DNA of 64,000 nucleotides from Hyphomicrobiaceae bacterium (GTDB lineage: Bacteria > Pseudomonadota > Alphaproteobacteria > Rhizobiales > Hyphomicrobiaceae): NCBI GenBank assembly GCA_041397645.1, contig JAWKWE010000004.1, positions 1,488,001-1,552,000 on the forward strand. Reading direction: 5' to 3'. Position 1 is the first letter of the stretch; each line of letters begins with the position of its first letter. Shown one piece after another: positions 42,131-50,553 of the stretch. Under the pieces are notes generated by a model. The model had not been told where the DNA came from and did no database searches. It saw nothing but the letters and a program-made list of their open reading frames with translations. Both the position numbers and the translations under genes were made by a program.

Positions 42131-42841
42131 ATGCAGCGTGATTTGAGGGCGATAGAGCAAAGCGATTTCGAAATGCGCGCGAGCGCAGAGTTTCCGCAGG
42201 CGAGCCTAGAGATGAAGGACGATCGGCTTAACGACGAGGAGTTCGTCGGGACCGTCTATGAGATACCTAGTGCGTCGGATGAAAAAGACCTACTCATGGA
42301 CGAGCTTCATCATCGTGTCCGAAACAACCTTCAGATCGTCAATGCGCTGATCTCTGAGCAAGCTGGTAAGATCGGCAATACGCAGGAGAAGCAGGCGCTC
42401 GGGGTAATCCAGCGGCAAATTGTGGCGCTGGGTATCGTACACCGGTACCTACACCAGCCCGGAATGCCCAGCCTCTTTGATCTTTCTCTGCTGGTTCGCG
42501 ATCTTGTGTGCGAAAAGGCGACGCGCTATTGCGAAATCGACTTTGAGCTGGTCCTCGGCGTAAACACGCTGCTCGCACCCTCGCGCTCGGCATCGGCTGC
42601 TGCGCTGGCGATTGACGAACTCTTGAGTGTGCTCGCTGAAGCATCCGTTGCCAAGGTCACGGACACGATCCGGGTTCGGCTCGACAAGCGCGATCGGCTG
42701 AGTGTGTTGACCGTAGCCGCGAAGGGCGCGCGGCAAAGTGCTGACCTCTCGCGGGCACGCAGGTTGGTGGAAGGCCTTGGTGGCAGTCTGAATGTCGTTC
42801 GCGCCGACGGAGCATATGAAATAACGTTTCCGGGCTCTTGA
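42131..42841 (+). CDS. HisKA_2-type histidine phosphotransferase-like protein with degenerate ATPase domain
   Basis: 236 residues, no membrane segment. The dimerisation/phosphoacceptor motif MDELHHRVRNNLQIVNALIS (about residues 56-75) is intact with its His. The following ATPase-like domain lacks the key residues: the N-box reads AAALAIDELLSVLAEA where a functional kinase has Asn, and no DxGxG or GxGL glycine boxes are seen. It therefore probably cannot bind ATP and may act as a phosphotransferase, as ChpT does, or as a scaffold. A receiver-only regulator follows 2 bp after its stop. Promoter likely EcfG-dependent. Confidence 0.72.
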   Translation: MQRDLRAIEQSDFEMRASAEFPQASLEMKDDRLNDEEFVGTVYEIPSASDEKDLLMDELHHRVRNNLQIVNALISEQAGKIGNTQEKQALGVIQRQIVALGIVHRYLHQPGMPSLFDLSLLVRDLVCEKATRYCEIDFELVLGVNTLLAPSRSASAAALAIDELLSVLAEASVAKVTDTIRVRLDKRDRLSVLTVAAKGARQSADLSRARRLVEGLGGSLNVVRADGAYEITFPGS

Positions 42842-42843
42842 TT

Positions 42844-43287
42844 ATGGGCTTCCTCAAGATCCTTCTGGTGGAAGATGAGTTCCTAATCGCGCTCGATCTC
42901 GAGCAGATTCTTCAGGACGCAGGCCACACTGTTTGCGGAATTGCGACCAATCGCGATGAAGCAATCATGCTGGCACGCTCTCAAACCCCGCATCTGGTCT
43001 TCTTGGATATGAACTTGTCTGACGGATTGACCGGCCCAGATATAGCGAGAGAATTCCTGCGCTCCGGCGGGCCTCGCGCCGTCTATCTCTCCGCAAACGC
43101 AAGCAGACTGCCGCAAAACTTTGACGAGGTTATTGGCGTTATTGCGAAGCCTTTTGCGCCCCGCGAGGTGCTCGACGCCGCTGCTTATCTAGCTGAAGGT
43201 CTGCTCGCCCCGCCGCCAAAATTACCTCGACCGGCCAGCTTGCGCCTCTCTATGGCGATCGCCCAGGAGTGGGGTAATTTCTCATAG
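42844..43287 (+). CDS. Single-domain response regulator
   Basis: 147 residues. Receiver domain only: acidic pair in VEDEF, phosphoacceptor Asp in VFLDMNLSDG, and Lys in IAKPFAP, so the phosphorylation site is complete. A Pro-rich tail of ~35 residues has no output domain. The ATG at 42844 follows the preceding stop by 2 bp, implying coupling with the HisKA_2 protein. It lacks the FATGUY motif of SdrG/MrrA regulators. A phosphate-shuttle role in the stress network is plausible by location. Confidence 0.82.
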   Translation: MGFLKILLVEDEFLIALDLEQILQDAGHTVCGIATNRDEAIMLARSQTPHLVFLDMNLSDGLTGPDIAREFLRSGGPRAVYLSANASRLPQNFDEVIGVIAKPFAPREVLDAAAYLAEGLLAPPPKLPRPASLRLSMAIAQEWGNFS

Positions 43288-43293
43288 CTTTAA

Positions 43294-43479
43294 ATGACGA
43301 GAGCTTTTCTAATCGTGGACAAGCGAACTGTGGAATATGCCGATGTCACGTCCGCGTCCGAGACCGAATGCGTTGTGGGAGATGCTCTTGGCGGACGCAT
43401 AGGTCTGCAAGTAGTTGACGGCGCCACGACATATCGAGCCAGCTTGCCGCAAGCTTTGAGCGAACCTGCTGCGACTTAA
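43294..43479 (+). CDS. Possible small protein of unknown function
   Basis: 61 codons starting 6 bp after the response regulator stop. The sequence alternates strands and is not low-complexity (FLIVDKRTVEYADVTS ... GGRIGLQVVDG), but there is no good ribosome site. Could be a third gene of the operon or chance. Confidence 0.35.
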   Translation: MTRAFLIVDKRTVEYADVTSASETECVVGDALGGRIGLQVVDGATTYRASLPQALSEPAAT

Positions 43480-43643
43480 GCGAAGATTTTCTCGAGACCA
43501 AAGCCGATGCGGCTTTGGCGCCGATCGTATTCGTGTGCATCGTCGTCATGGCGTTTCGTCCCTGATGTTGCGGTCTTCCCAGCTTTGGACAAAAACGTCT
43601 GCGCTCCCTGTCGGTTCCCCTCTCAGGGCGTCGAACAGTCTGC

Positions 43644-43673
43644 AAAAAGGGCTCCAGCATGGCGCTGGAGCCC
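43644..43673 (-). terminator. Rho-independent terminator of the PRC-barrel gene
   Basis: 10-bp perfect stem GGGCTCCAGC / GCTGGAGCCC with a 5-nt loop, followed on the reverse strand by TTTTTGC. About 52 bp beyond the stop at 43725. Confidence 0.85.
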
Positions 43674-43724
43674 AAAGTAAGGAACGTCGAAATTCTATTT
43701 TTGGTGCGTCGATAGTCGGATCGA

Positions 43725-44210
43725 TTACTTCTCGATCTTGGGCAAAGCGTTGGCCTGATCCGACGGGATTGTCAGGATCACACGATCGTTCTGCAGCTTT
43801 AAGTCTTTCGGTTCGATGCGAACGCGGGTTTCACCAAGGCCCAGGAATCCGCCGATATCGGCATGAAGTTCCGTTACGTGGCCGGAGTTGTCGCGCAAGA
43901 TTTCAACGACCTCACCGAGGTTCTTGCCGTCGCTCGAATAAACGACCTTGTCGACCCAAGCCTTCGCTTCGTCATCGGTCATCATCGGACCTTTAGCGTC
44001 CGCGGTCGTTGCAGGAGCAGCCGCACTTTCACCCGTTGTCATGGTCGAAGGATCGGTCGCCGACGGGGACGTGGCGGATGGGCTCGGTGTTACTGGAGCA
44101 GCCTCGGCGTTTGCTGGCGGATCAGCAGGAACGGTGCTGTCGGACTGCTGTGCAAACGCAGTCGACGTCATGAGTGCCGCGCTCAGCGCGAGAATGGGAA
44201 AGAACTTCAT
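43725..44210 (-). CDS. Secreted PRC-barrel domain protein
   Basis: 161 residues from the ATG at 44210 that begins the signal peptide (FFPILALSAALMTSTAFA). A long Ala/Pro/Ser/Thr-rich linker (about 20-75) is followed by a PRC-barrel domain (AWVDKVVYSSDGKNLGEVVEILRDNSGHVTELHADIGGFLG). PRC-barrel proteins of this kind are common in Rhizobiales and often stress-induced. A perfect EcfG promoter lies about 63 bp upstream. Probably periplasmic; exact role unknown. Confidence 0.75.
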   Translation of the reverse strand: MKFFPILALSAALMTSTAFAQQSDSTVPADPPANAEAAPVTPSPSATSPSATDPSTMTTGESAAAPATTADAKGPMMTDDEAKAWVDKVVYSSDGKNLGEVVEILRDNSGHVTELHADIGGFLGLGETRVRIEPKDLKLQNDRVILTIPSDQANALPKIEK

Positions 44211-44272
44211 GCTCAAAACTCCTTGTGACGTTTTTTCCGGGAGGGACATGCCGTCTCGGCAGTCGGGGAAAA

Positions 44273-44297
44273 AACGACCCGTCGGAGAAATTGTTCC
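44273..44297 (-). promoter_or_regulatory. EcfG-type promoter of the PRC-barrel gene
   Basis: GGAAC (44297-44293), N16, CGTT (44276-44273) on the reverse strand, exact consensus, 63 bp before the start codon. Confidence 0.7.
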
Positions 44298-44399
44298 GCA
44301 TGGCGCGGTCGCTTGTCGCAGAAAAGGGGCGGAAAGTGCCGATTTTACGGGGGAAATTGTATATTCTAACGAAATGCGATTTTGCGATGGATGGCCAAA

Positions 44400-45149
44400 T
44401 TAGTTGGCCATCGCGTGTGCATTTGTGGGCGCGCGATCATGATTGTCGTTCGCATGTTGTTGCGTGCCGTGTGCTTCGCGACGTGCGCCGTACACAAATT
44501 CGGCTCCCGCAATATCGCCCGATGACAGCCCATGCAGAGACTCGTCATATCGAAACGACATCAGTTGCCCGCGTGCAACCGGGTGATCGAGACCGATGGC
44601 GTGACCAATCTCATGCGTCAGAGTGTACTGAAGGTCATATACGGCTCGATCGCCATCAAACCCGATTTTCCACTTACGCATGGGGTTCAAGCAGACTTGC
44701 GCGCGCTTGATCTCACTATAGCCGTCTAGAACGCGCGTTCCGGGCGTAACGTTGGAGAACGCATATCCCTGAGGGACAACCTGTTCGCCAATGACAATCG
44801 CGGCTTTGGATGGATCGTCGATCTCCACAAATCTCATATTCGCGGCACGTTCCCACGACGAAAATGCCGATTTCAGAGCACCGCGAAAGCGCTCGGTGTC
44901 AATCCCGGATTTTTCGAGCATATTGCCAGGCTGGCGGATGCGATTGCAATTTATCGCATCATCGAACTCCATCTCCGAGCGCGCGATTGCGTAGCTTAAC
45001 ACCACTTGGCCAGCTCGGTTCGGGAACCATCGGACGGGATGACCGTTCATAACGAGTGGTTGAAAAAGATCACTCGCGTTGGCGTGGCCAGCAGATATCG
45101 TCGCGCACAGCATAAAAGCAGCGAAAAGTCGCAAAGTCCCCCCCAGCAC
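44400..45149 (-). CDS. Secreted matrixin-type zinc metalloprotease
   Basis: 249 residues with a signal peptide (ending ANA). The metzincin zinc motif HEIGHAIGLDHP supplies three His and the catalytic Glu; the Met-turn follows in GQLMSFRY. The region before it (AFSSWERAANMRFVEIDDPSKAAIVIG) is the matrixin beta-sheet. The short length means no hemopexin or other appended domain. It would cleave proteins in the periplasm or outside. A His/Asn-rich tail (TQQHANDNHDRAPTNAH) is unusual. Divergent from the kinase gene at 45368. Confidence 0.85.
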   Translation of the reverse strand: MLGGTLRLFAAFMLCATISAGHANASDLFQPLVMNGHPVRWFPNRAGQVVLSYAIARSEMEFDDAINCNRIRQPGNMLEKSGIDTERFRGALKSAFSSWERAANMRFVEIDDPSKAAIVIGEQVVPQGYAFSNVTPGTRVLDGYSEIKRAQVCLNPMRKWKIGFDGDRAVYDLQYTLTHEIGHAIGLDHPVARGQLMSFRYDESLHGLSSGDIAGAEFVYGARREAHGTQQHANDNHDRAPTNAHAMAN

Positions 45150-45367
45150 TTCCCTTCCTCCTGCGTGTCCCCACCTAGAGAAGCAAGTTCAGCAAATCAG
45201 AGCGCCGTTGGCAAGTTAACCAATTGGCGGGTGGTGAGTGAAAAAAGGTTCAATCGGGCGGCAGGGATTTCCGCTTCTAAGCTTTCTATTCTCTTGATAA
45301 TGTTCGCCTATTGCGTCCATTCCAATGAAAGGCGCTACGTAGATTGAGTCTCAGTGTCCAACCGTTG

Positions 45368-47110
45368 ATGAACACGCGATTCAAGAGCGTTCTGCCGGCT
45401 CTGGTCGTGCTGCTTCTTGCCATGGCAGCCGCGTCTCTAACCGCGCTGCTGGTCAAGAGAGATGTGGGTCTCGTCGAGAAATCCCAATTTGAGTCTGAGG
45501 CAGGTGAAGTGCGAGACGCCGTCGCCGATGCCATGAACGCCTATGGGATGGTTCTGCGGGCGGGCGTGGGGATGTTCAAGGCTCAAGGACAGCTTACCGC
45601 CGCCCCATGGAAAACCTTTGTTGAAACGCTCGACGTTGGCGCCGCGTATCCTGGCTTTCAAGGCCTCGGCTATAGCGCGGTCGTTCATAAAGATCAGATT
45701 GAGGCATTGGAGAACGAACAACATCGTCTGGGTAACACGACGTTCAAGGTACATCCTCTGGGAGATCGTGCTTACTACACCGCGATCATGTTCCTTGAGC
45801 CGGATGATTGGCGCAATCGTCGTGCGTTGGGCTTTGACATGTTCTCCGAACCGGTGCGCCGGGAAGCGATGGAGCGGGCACGCGATAGCGGGCGGCCGGC
45901 ATTATCCGGCAAAGTCACTTTGCTGCAAGAAACCGACAACGATGTTCAAGCCGGAACTTTGTTATACCTGCCGATCTATACGGGCGATCAAGAGCCGAAT
46001 GACATTCAAGGCCGCCGCTCGCGCCTGACAGGCTTTATGTATGCAGCCTTTCGCATGAAGGACCTGTTGCGTTCGGTATTGAAGGGACAAACTCCGGCGC
46101 AACTGAGTGCATTTGATATCACGGTCTACGATGGTTCGGTGGCCGACCCAAAGGCGGTTCTATTCTCCAGCACCTCGAAGGACCAGGCACGCTCTCATGC
46201 CTTCAAGCTGCGTTACCCGCTGGAGGTGGCAGGTGAGGCATGGACGATGGACGTTTCGGCCGACCGGCCGATGAGTCCATCGATTGACCGCTCTAAGCCT
46301 TGGCTTGTACTCGTCGCAGGCTCGATCATTGCCGTCCTCGTAGCGGGCATCACAGGATCGTTGGCGCTGTCGCGCGAGAAGATGCAGGCCACGCAGGAAG
46401 CGCTTGCCAAGGAAGTGACCGAGCGCAAGCGCGCGCAGGAAGCGGCAGAGATGGCTAACAATGAACTGATCCACCGGGTAAAAAATACGCTGGCTGTCGT
46501 CTCGGCTATCGCCTCGCAAACGGTGCGCTATTCCTCCAGCCTAAAGGACTTTTCCACCGCCTTTCGCGAGCGTCTTGCATCGTTGGCGCGTGTGCAGGAT
46601 CTTCTGCGACCCAATAGTAATGTCGAGCCCGATCTTGGGGTTTTGGTGCGCGAGGTACTTCAACCGTATGCAAGTGCTGGAAGCCACGAATTGATTGTCG
46701 AAGGGTCACGCGCTCCGATTGCACGAAATGACATTGTCTTGTTCAGTCTGGCGCTGAACGAGCTCGCGACCAATGCCATGAAATATGGCGCGTGGTCCGT
46801 TCCCGATGGCAAGGTTCGGGTCACTTGGCAACTGGAACATTCAAGCGCGAACGATGATGACGAAGGCATTTCCCACCAGGCCGAGATGATTGTCCTTCGC
46901 TGGGTTGAGGAGGGGGGCCCGCCCGTCGTTGGGGCTGCGAAAAAGGGCTTTGGCTCAGCGGTCATGCAGTTTGCAATTGAGCGTGGCTTGCGCGGGCACA
47001 TCGACGTGGACTTTGCGCGCGAGGGCATCCGGTACACGATCCAAATCCCGCTAAAACCTGCTCAAATCGTCTCGGAAAACGAAAAGACGAATTTGGAGAT
47101 GGCGAGCTGA
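45368..47110 (+). CDS. CHASE-domain sensor histidine kinase, HWE family
   Basis: 580 residues from the ATG at 45368. A transmembrane helix (about 7-28) and a second (about 312-333) enclose a periplasmic CHASE domain. The cytoplasmic part has the HWE-type phosphoacceptor (NELIHRVKNTLAVVSAIASQTVR, His370), an N-box with Asn (LALNELATNAMKYG) and the LRWVEEGGPPV motif with the W-x-E typical of HWE kinases, then GFGSAVM. It senses an external ligand and probably feeds the PhyR-NepR-EcfG cascade encoded 7 kb downstream, as HWE kinases do in other alphaproteobacteria; partner assignment is inference. Confidence 0.88.
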   Translation: MNTRFKSVLPALVVLLLAMAAASLTALLVKRDVGLVEKSQFESEAGEVRDAVADAMNAYGMVLRAGVGMFKAQGQLTAAPWKTFVETLDVGAAYPGFQGLGYSAVVHKDQIEALENEQHRLGNTTFKVHPLGDRAYYTAIMFLEPDDWRNRRALGFDMFSEPVRREAMERARDSGRPALSGKVTLLQETDNDVQAGTLLYLPIYTGDQEPNDIQGRRSRLTGFMYAAFRMKDLLRSVLKGQTPAQLSAFDITVYDGSVADPKAVLFSSTSKDQARSHAFKLRYPLEVAGEAWTMDVSADRPMSPSIDRSKPWLVLVAGSIIAVLVAGITGSLALSREKMQATQEALAKEVTERKRAQEAAEMANNELIHRVKNTLAVVSAIASQTVRYSSSLKDFSTAFRERLASLARVQDLLRPNSNVEPDLGVLVREVLQPYASAGSHELIVEGSRAPIARNDIVLFSLALNELATNAMKYGAWSVPDGKVRVTWQLEHSSANDDDEGISHQAEMIVLRWVEEGGPPVVGAAKKGFGSAVMQFAIERGLRGHIDVDFAREGIRYTIQIPLKPAQIVSENEKTNLEMAS

Positions 47111-47129
47111 TTTGTTCGGCTGGGTCCCA

Positions 47130-47339
47130 TTAGTCCAAACTCGTCCTGCGGTATGGTTGCGCAAGTCGTGTATGCACGCGCTTGCGAACATGAGAGGCGC
47201 GAGCGATGGCCTCGCTCAGCTCATCGTTGCCCCGTGCCGCGATCGCCATTTCCAAAGAGGTCGGGCGATCAAGCCGACCGGCAACAAAGTCGCTGACGAG
47301 GCTTGTTTCGAATGCCGCGAGGGTTGCTAGCCGTTCCAT
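47130..47339 (-). CDS. Small protein of unknown function
   Basis: 69 residues from the ATG at 47339, which overlaps the stop of the upstream 25-codon gene (TAATG). Composition is charged and helical (MERLATLAAFETSLVSDFVAG). No family recognised. Coupling to a membrane micro-protein suggests that the two are a functional pair. Confidence 0.5.
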   Translation of the reverse strand: MERLATLAAFETSLVSDFVAGRLDRPTSLEMAIAARGNDELSEAIARASHVRKRVHTRLAQPYRRTSLD

Positions 47340-47416
47340 TACAGAATTCCCGTGAGGTTCAGAACGATCAGCAAGGTAATCGGAACGCCAAGAAGCCAAA
47401 GAACAACGTTTTTCAT
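47339..47416 (-). CDS. 25-residue single-span membrane micro-protein
   Basis: ATG at 47416 with GGAG about 10 bp upstream. The product starts MKNVVLWLLGVPI and continues hydrophobic to the end (LLIVLNLTGIL), so it is essentially one membrane helix with a basic Lys near the N-terminus. Its stop overlaps the next ATG by TAATG, indicating translational coupling. Small hydrophobic peptides of this look are widespread next to stress genes in Rhizobiales, though I cannot name a family. Confidence 0.6.
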   Translation of the reverse strand: MKNVVLWLLGVPITLLIVLNLTGIL

Positions 47417-47457
47417 GTTACGTCTCCATCGAACTACGTTTCATTGAGCTGTCTGTA

Positions 47458-47482
47458 AACGTAAGGAACGATGGAAAGTTGC
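47458..47482 (-). promoter_or_regulatory. Weak EcfG-like promoter before the micro-protein gene
   Basis: GCAAC-N16-CGTT on the reverse strand, one mismatch in the -35 element, about 41 bp before the start at 47416. Low specificity. Confidence 0.3.
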
Positions 47483-47513
47483 AGGCACGGTAGAAGTGTC
47501 GTGTGGTTGCCAA

Positions 47514-49376
47514 TCAAGTCGCGGTAGCGAGGTCACCCCTCTCCGATATGGTTGGGACCTCTGGAATGCGCCCGAGAGGGGCGGTTCGCTTGGAGTTTAG
47601 CAGCTCGATGAACTGTTCAATGCGCATCCAATGACCCGGCATGTTCTTCTCGGTGATTTCAGTCCCACGATCCGCGCCGACCACAAACAGCGGGCTTGAC
47701 GGAAAGAGGTCGGCTGCGCGCTTTACGATGAGTTTGAGTTGTGCGCTTGTGCTTTGACCTGTTGTTGCGATGACAATCTGCGGATTGTTGTGCTCGGTGG
47801 TGGCCTCGGCTCGCACGTCCGACAACGCCGTCAGACCGGATGCACCGGGTGTGGTGATTTCATAAGGCGTCATCGTGTCGAGCAATGCGGACAAGTATTC
47901 GGCCGCTAGTCGGTCTACCGGCCCGCGAGCTGGAACAACGACGATTGGATTCTCATCAGGAGCTGTGCGCTTGCTATCAGCGGTATCTATCTCGGCAATT
48001 GCCGCTGTCATCATGTCGACGGCGTCCTGCATCGAGGCGATCTGCTTATCGTCCAGGCGGTCGAGATCGTAGTCGAGGCTGGCGAGCCGCAGCGCAGGAA
48101 GCACAATCTCATCGCTCGTCTTTGCCATCGACGTTTCCGCGTTGGCTTCCTCGATTTGGCGGATGGCCTCGGAGGAGTCCTTAGAAAGGAGCCTATTGTA
48201 CAGCCGTTGTTGTGGCGTCAGTGCAGGCTCGTCTCCCAAGAGCACGTTGAGAAATTCCAGTCCGGGGACGTAGCGACCGAGAACCACAATCGAAAGCGTG
48301 ATCGGCACCGCGAGGATCAAGCCTATCGGTCCCCACAGCAGGGTCCATACGCTGAGTGCCAAGACGATTGCGAAAGGTGAAAGGCCGGACGTCTTACCGA
48401 GAACCAGTGGCTCCACGATGTGCCCCATGAACGGCTCGCCAATCAAGAACAGGGCGAGTGTAGCAAGAAACATCGTCCACTCTGGTTCAACGCCTGCCGC
48501 GAGGAGCAGAGGTGGTAGAGCAGCAAGCAGCGATCCGATAAATGGCACGAACCGCATGATCGCGGCGAACACGCCCCACAAAGCTGCATTGGGTACTCCG
48601 ATCAGCCATAGCACTGAGCCGACGAGCACGCCGAAGCCCGCGTTAAGAGCGGCTTGCGTGAGAAAGAGCGTCGAAAGCCGGGTGCCGGCTTCCGCCATGG
48701 CAGCGGTGGCGCTCGACATGTTGTCGGTTCCGGCGATGCGAATGATACGGTCTCGCAAATCGCTGTGCTGAAGCAGGAGAAAGAACGCGAACAGAATCGT
48801 GAGAGCCGTCTTTCCTAAGGGTTCTGCTACCGTCGAGGCCATGTCTTTTAGAGACTTCAGCGTGTCAGCTCTTTCAGCAGAGGTTTTCGGCGCGGCAGCG
48901 GGCGCGGGAGGTGCGGGTGAATTTATCGGCGATGGCGATGCCGCTTCTTCGGACTTTTCATCGTTTGCACGACCAATCTCTTCAAGAACGTCCTTTTGGA
49001 GTTTGTCCACCGCCTCAGCAGCGCGTGCGAGTGCGCTGTCGCCGCCAGATCTGTTGGTAACCCACTTCACCTTGTTCATCAGATTGTAGCGATAGACGCC
49101 GATGTTGTCGGTCAGCGCCAGCATCTGATTTGAGAATGTGTAGATTCCGCTCCCTACGATTGCGGCAGCGGCCACGAGTGTCAGGGCCACTGCTGCACCA
49201 TGAGGGACGCGCGCGCGGCGCATGAAGCGCACGATCGGAGCCAGCAGAAAGGCAAGGATCACCGCCAGGGCAATCGGGACGAGAATGTCCTCTCCGAAAT
49301 GAAGTGCGGCGAGTATTATTGCGGCGACGATGAGAAATGACGACAAGTTCTTAACGGAATCCGCCAGCATCGGCAT
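47514..49376 (-). CDS. AI-2E/PerM-family transporter with long C-terminal extension
   Basis: 620 residues; classic family members have ~350. The N-terminal ~370 residues contain the hydrophobic segments of the family (FLIVAAIILAALHFGEDILVPIALAVILAFLLAPI; FGVLVGSVLWLIGVPNAALWGVFAAIMRFVPFIGSLLAALPPLLLAA), with an unusual acidic, Pro/Ala-rich insert around 140-170. The remaining ~230 residues are soluble and resemble no transporter part (NPQIVIATTGQSTSAQ, SSPLFVVGADRGTEI). The start is at 49376, with GGGGA upstream; M49370 is also possible. Substrate unknown. Confidence 0.78.
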   Translation of the reverse strand: MPMLADSVKNLSSFLIVAAIILAALHFGEDILVPIALAVILAFLLAPIVRFMRRARVPHGAAVALTLVAAAAIVGSGIYTFSNQMLALTDNIGVYRYNLMNKVKWVTNRSGGDSALARAAEAVDKLQKDVLEEIGRANDEKSEEAASPSPINSPAPPAPAAAPKTSAERADTLKSLKDMASTVAEPLGKTALTILFAFFLLLQHSDLRDRIIRIAGTDNMSSATAAMAEAGTRLSTLFLTQAALNAGFGVLVGSVLWLIGVPNAALWGVFAAIMRFVPFIGSLLAALPPLLLAAGVEPEWTMFLATLALFLIGEPFMGHIVEPLVLGKTSGLSPFAIVLALSVWTLLWGPIGLILAVPITLSIVVLGRYVPGLEFLNVLLGDEPALTPQQRLYNRLLSKDSSEAIRQIEEANAETSMAKTSDEIVLPALRLASLDYDLDRLDDKQIASMQDAVDMMTAAIAEIDTADSKRTAPDENPIVVVPARGPVDRLAAEYLSALLDTMTPYEITTPGASGLTALSDVRAEATTEHNNPQIVIATTGQSTSAQLKLIVKRAADLFPSSPLFVVGADRGTEITEKNMPGHWMRIEQFIELLNSKRTAPLGRIPEVPTISERGDLATAT

Positions 49377-49687
49377 AGGTTCAAATCCCCTTGCCGCAGT
49401 CGGTCGCGCCTTCCCGGCGTGACGCTTTGGCGTCCAAATAGCAAATGAACGCTTAGCCTCGCAAAAGGTTGCAAGTGTAAATCGGCTTCTAAGAAATAGG
49501 CTCGGATGGTCGAGGAATGTGGAACCATCTGAGGGGGTTGGCCATTATACGGCTAACCACCGAGTTCGTGACGCGGGCCCGCCGCGGCACCCGACGTTTC
49601 AAGATCTCACCCCATTTGGTGGGGGTTCATGAGGGCTTCGTCGAGCATTTTTCGAGCAACTGAATCGTTCTTATCAGGAGGTAATCC
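49377..49687. other. 311-bp divergent spacer between the transporter and CsbD genes
   Basis: Contains the promoters of both genes. GGAAC at 49521 has no CGTT at the right distance. GCAAC-N16-CGTT on the reverse strand (49448-49471) is a one-mismatch candidate toward the transporter. A tRNA-like GGTTCAAATCC near 49380 has no matching arms. Confidence 0.35.
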
Positions 49688-50083
49688 ATGTCGAGCACCA
49701 CCGACAAAATCAAAGGTTATGCCAACGAAGCGTTGGGCAACGTGAAGGCTGGCGTTGGCAGGATAGTCGGATCTGAAAAGATGGAGTTTGAGGGCCGCGC
49801 TCAAGCGATGAAGGGTGAAGCCCAGAAAGTCGTCGGCGAAGCCAAAGATATTGCGGCGGACACGTACGATGCTGCCGAAGATGCGGTGCACGAAGCAAGC
49901 GACACAGTTCGTCGCTCCGGTTTGAAAGATAAGGTTACAGGCGTTGCTAACGAGGCAATCGGCAAGACCAAGCAAGCTATCGGCCGAGGAATTGGCGACG
50001 CAGGCCTAGAAGCGGAAGGCAAGGCCCAAGAGGTTGCTGGCGACGTTCAGAGAGCTGTTGGGACGGCCAAAAGCAAAATCTAA
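49688..50083 (+). CDS. CsbD-family stress protein with two CsbD repeats
   Basis: 131 residues, soluble, Lys/Ala/Glu-rich. The N-terminal half (DKIKGYANEALGNVKAGVGRIVGSEKMEFEGRAQAMKGEAQ) and the C-terminal half (DKVTGVANEAIGKTKQAIGRGIGDAGLEAEGKAQEVAGDVQ) are two copies of the CsbD helical repeat, whereas most CsbD proteins have one. Members are general-stress induced in Bacillus and alphaproteobacteria; their mechanism is unknown. AGGAGG stands 7 bp before the ATG. Followed by a terminator. Confidence 0.9.
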   Translation: MSSTTDKIKGYANEALGNVKAGVGRIVGSEKMEFEGRAQAMKGEAQKVVGEAKDIAADTYDAAEDAVHEASDTVRRSGLKDKVTGVANEAIGKTKQAIGRGIGDAGLEAEGKAQEVAGDVQRAVGTAKSKI

Positions 50084-50119
50084 AAGCGTCGGCACACGTC
50101 AAATTCTAGTATCAAAATG

Positions 50120-50157
50120 CCCTCCGTTCTCCCAAGAACGGGGGGTTTTCCTTTTTG
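50120..50157 (+). terminator. Rho-independent terminator of the CsbD gene
   Basis: CCTCCGTTCT / AGAACGGGGG stem with a 4-nt loop (one wobble), then TTTTCCTTTTT. Confidence 0.8.
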
Positions 50158-50227
50158 ATTCGCGGTGTGAGCTTTCATCATCCGCGGCAGTGGTAACCAC
50201 GATTATTGTTCTTCGTGCATTTGAAGC

Positions 50228-50252
50228 GGAACCCTCCGAAGCGCCGGGCGTT
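50228..50252 (+). promoter_or_regulatory. EcfG-type promoter of the DUF1328 gene
   Basis: GGAAC (50228-50232), N16, CGTT (50249-50252): exact consensus, 31 bp before the ATG. Confidence 0.7.
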
Positions 50253-50282
50253 ACCTGACAGGATCATTTAGGAGCATTTATC

Positions 50283-50456
50283 ATGGGTAATCTTCTTCAT
50301 TATGCGATTGTTTTTCTGGTCGTTGCGCTAGGCGCGGCGTTCTTGGGATTTGGTGGTGTCGCTGGTACGGCTATGGAAGGCGCGCGCATCCTGTTCTGGG
50401 TTGCCATCGTGCTGTTCGTCGTTTCGCTCATCGGCGGCATGATGAGACGAACCTGA
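50283..50456 (+). CDS. DUF1328-family small membrane protein
   Basis: 57 residues with two hydrophobic helices (LLHYAIVFLVVALGAAFLGFGG; ILFWVAIVLFVVSLIGGMM) separated by a short loop and ending RRT. Length, glycine pattern and C-terminus fit the YtjA/DUF1328 family, which is often a stress-regulon member in Rhizobiales. The ribosome site is TAGGAG, with good spacing. The exact EcfG promoter upstream supports general-stress control. Confidence 0.85.
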   Translation: MGNLLHYAIVFLVVALGAAFLGFGGVAGTAMEGARILFWVAIVLFVVSLIGGMMRRT

Positions 50457-50553
50457 CGACGCATTGTCATTATTTGCGATGGGCCGGTTGCCGTAGAGCT
50501 GCCGGCCTTTCGTGTATGGTGATATGCTTACTGCCGCCGGAGGGTGGTCCTAA

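Noticed and set aside
43294..43479. Strong call for the 61-codon gene after the response regulator
   Set aside because: Kept only as a low-confidence feature because no ribosome site precedes it.
49378..49395. GGTTCAAATCC, resembling a tRNA T-arm
   Set aside because: The flanking bases do not form the T-stem, and no anticodon arm or acceptor stem is present.
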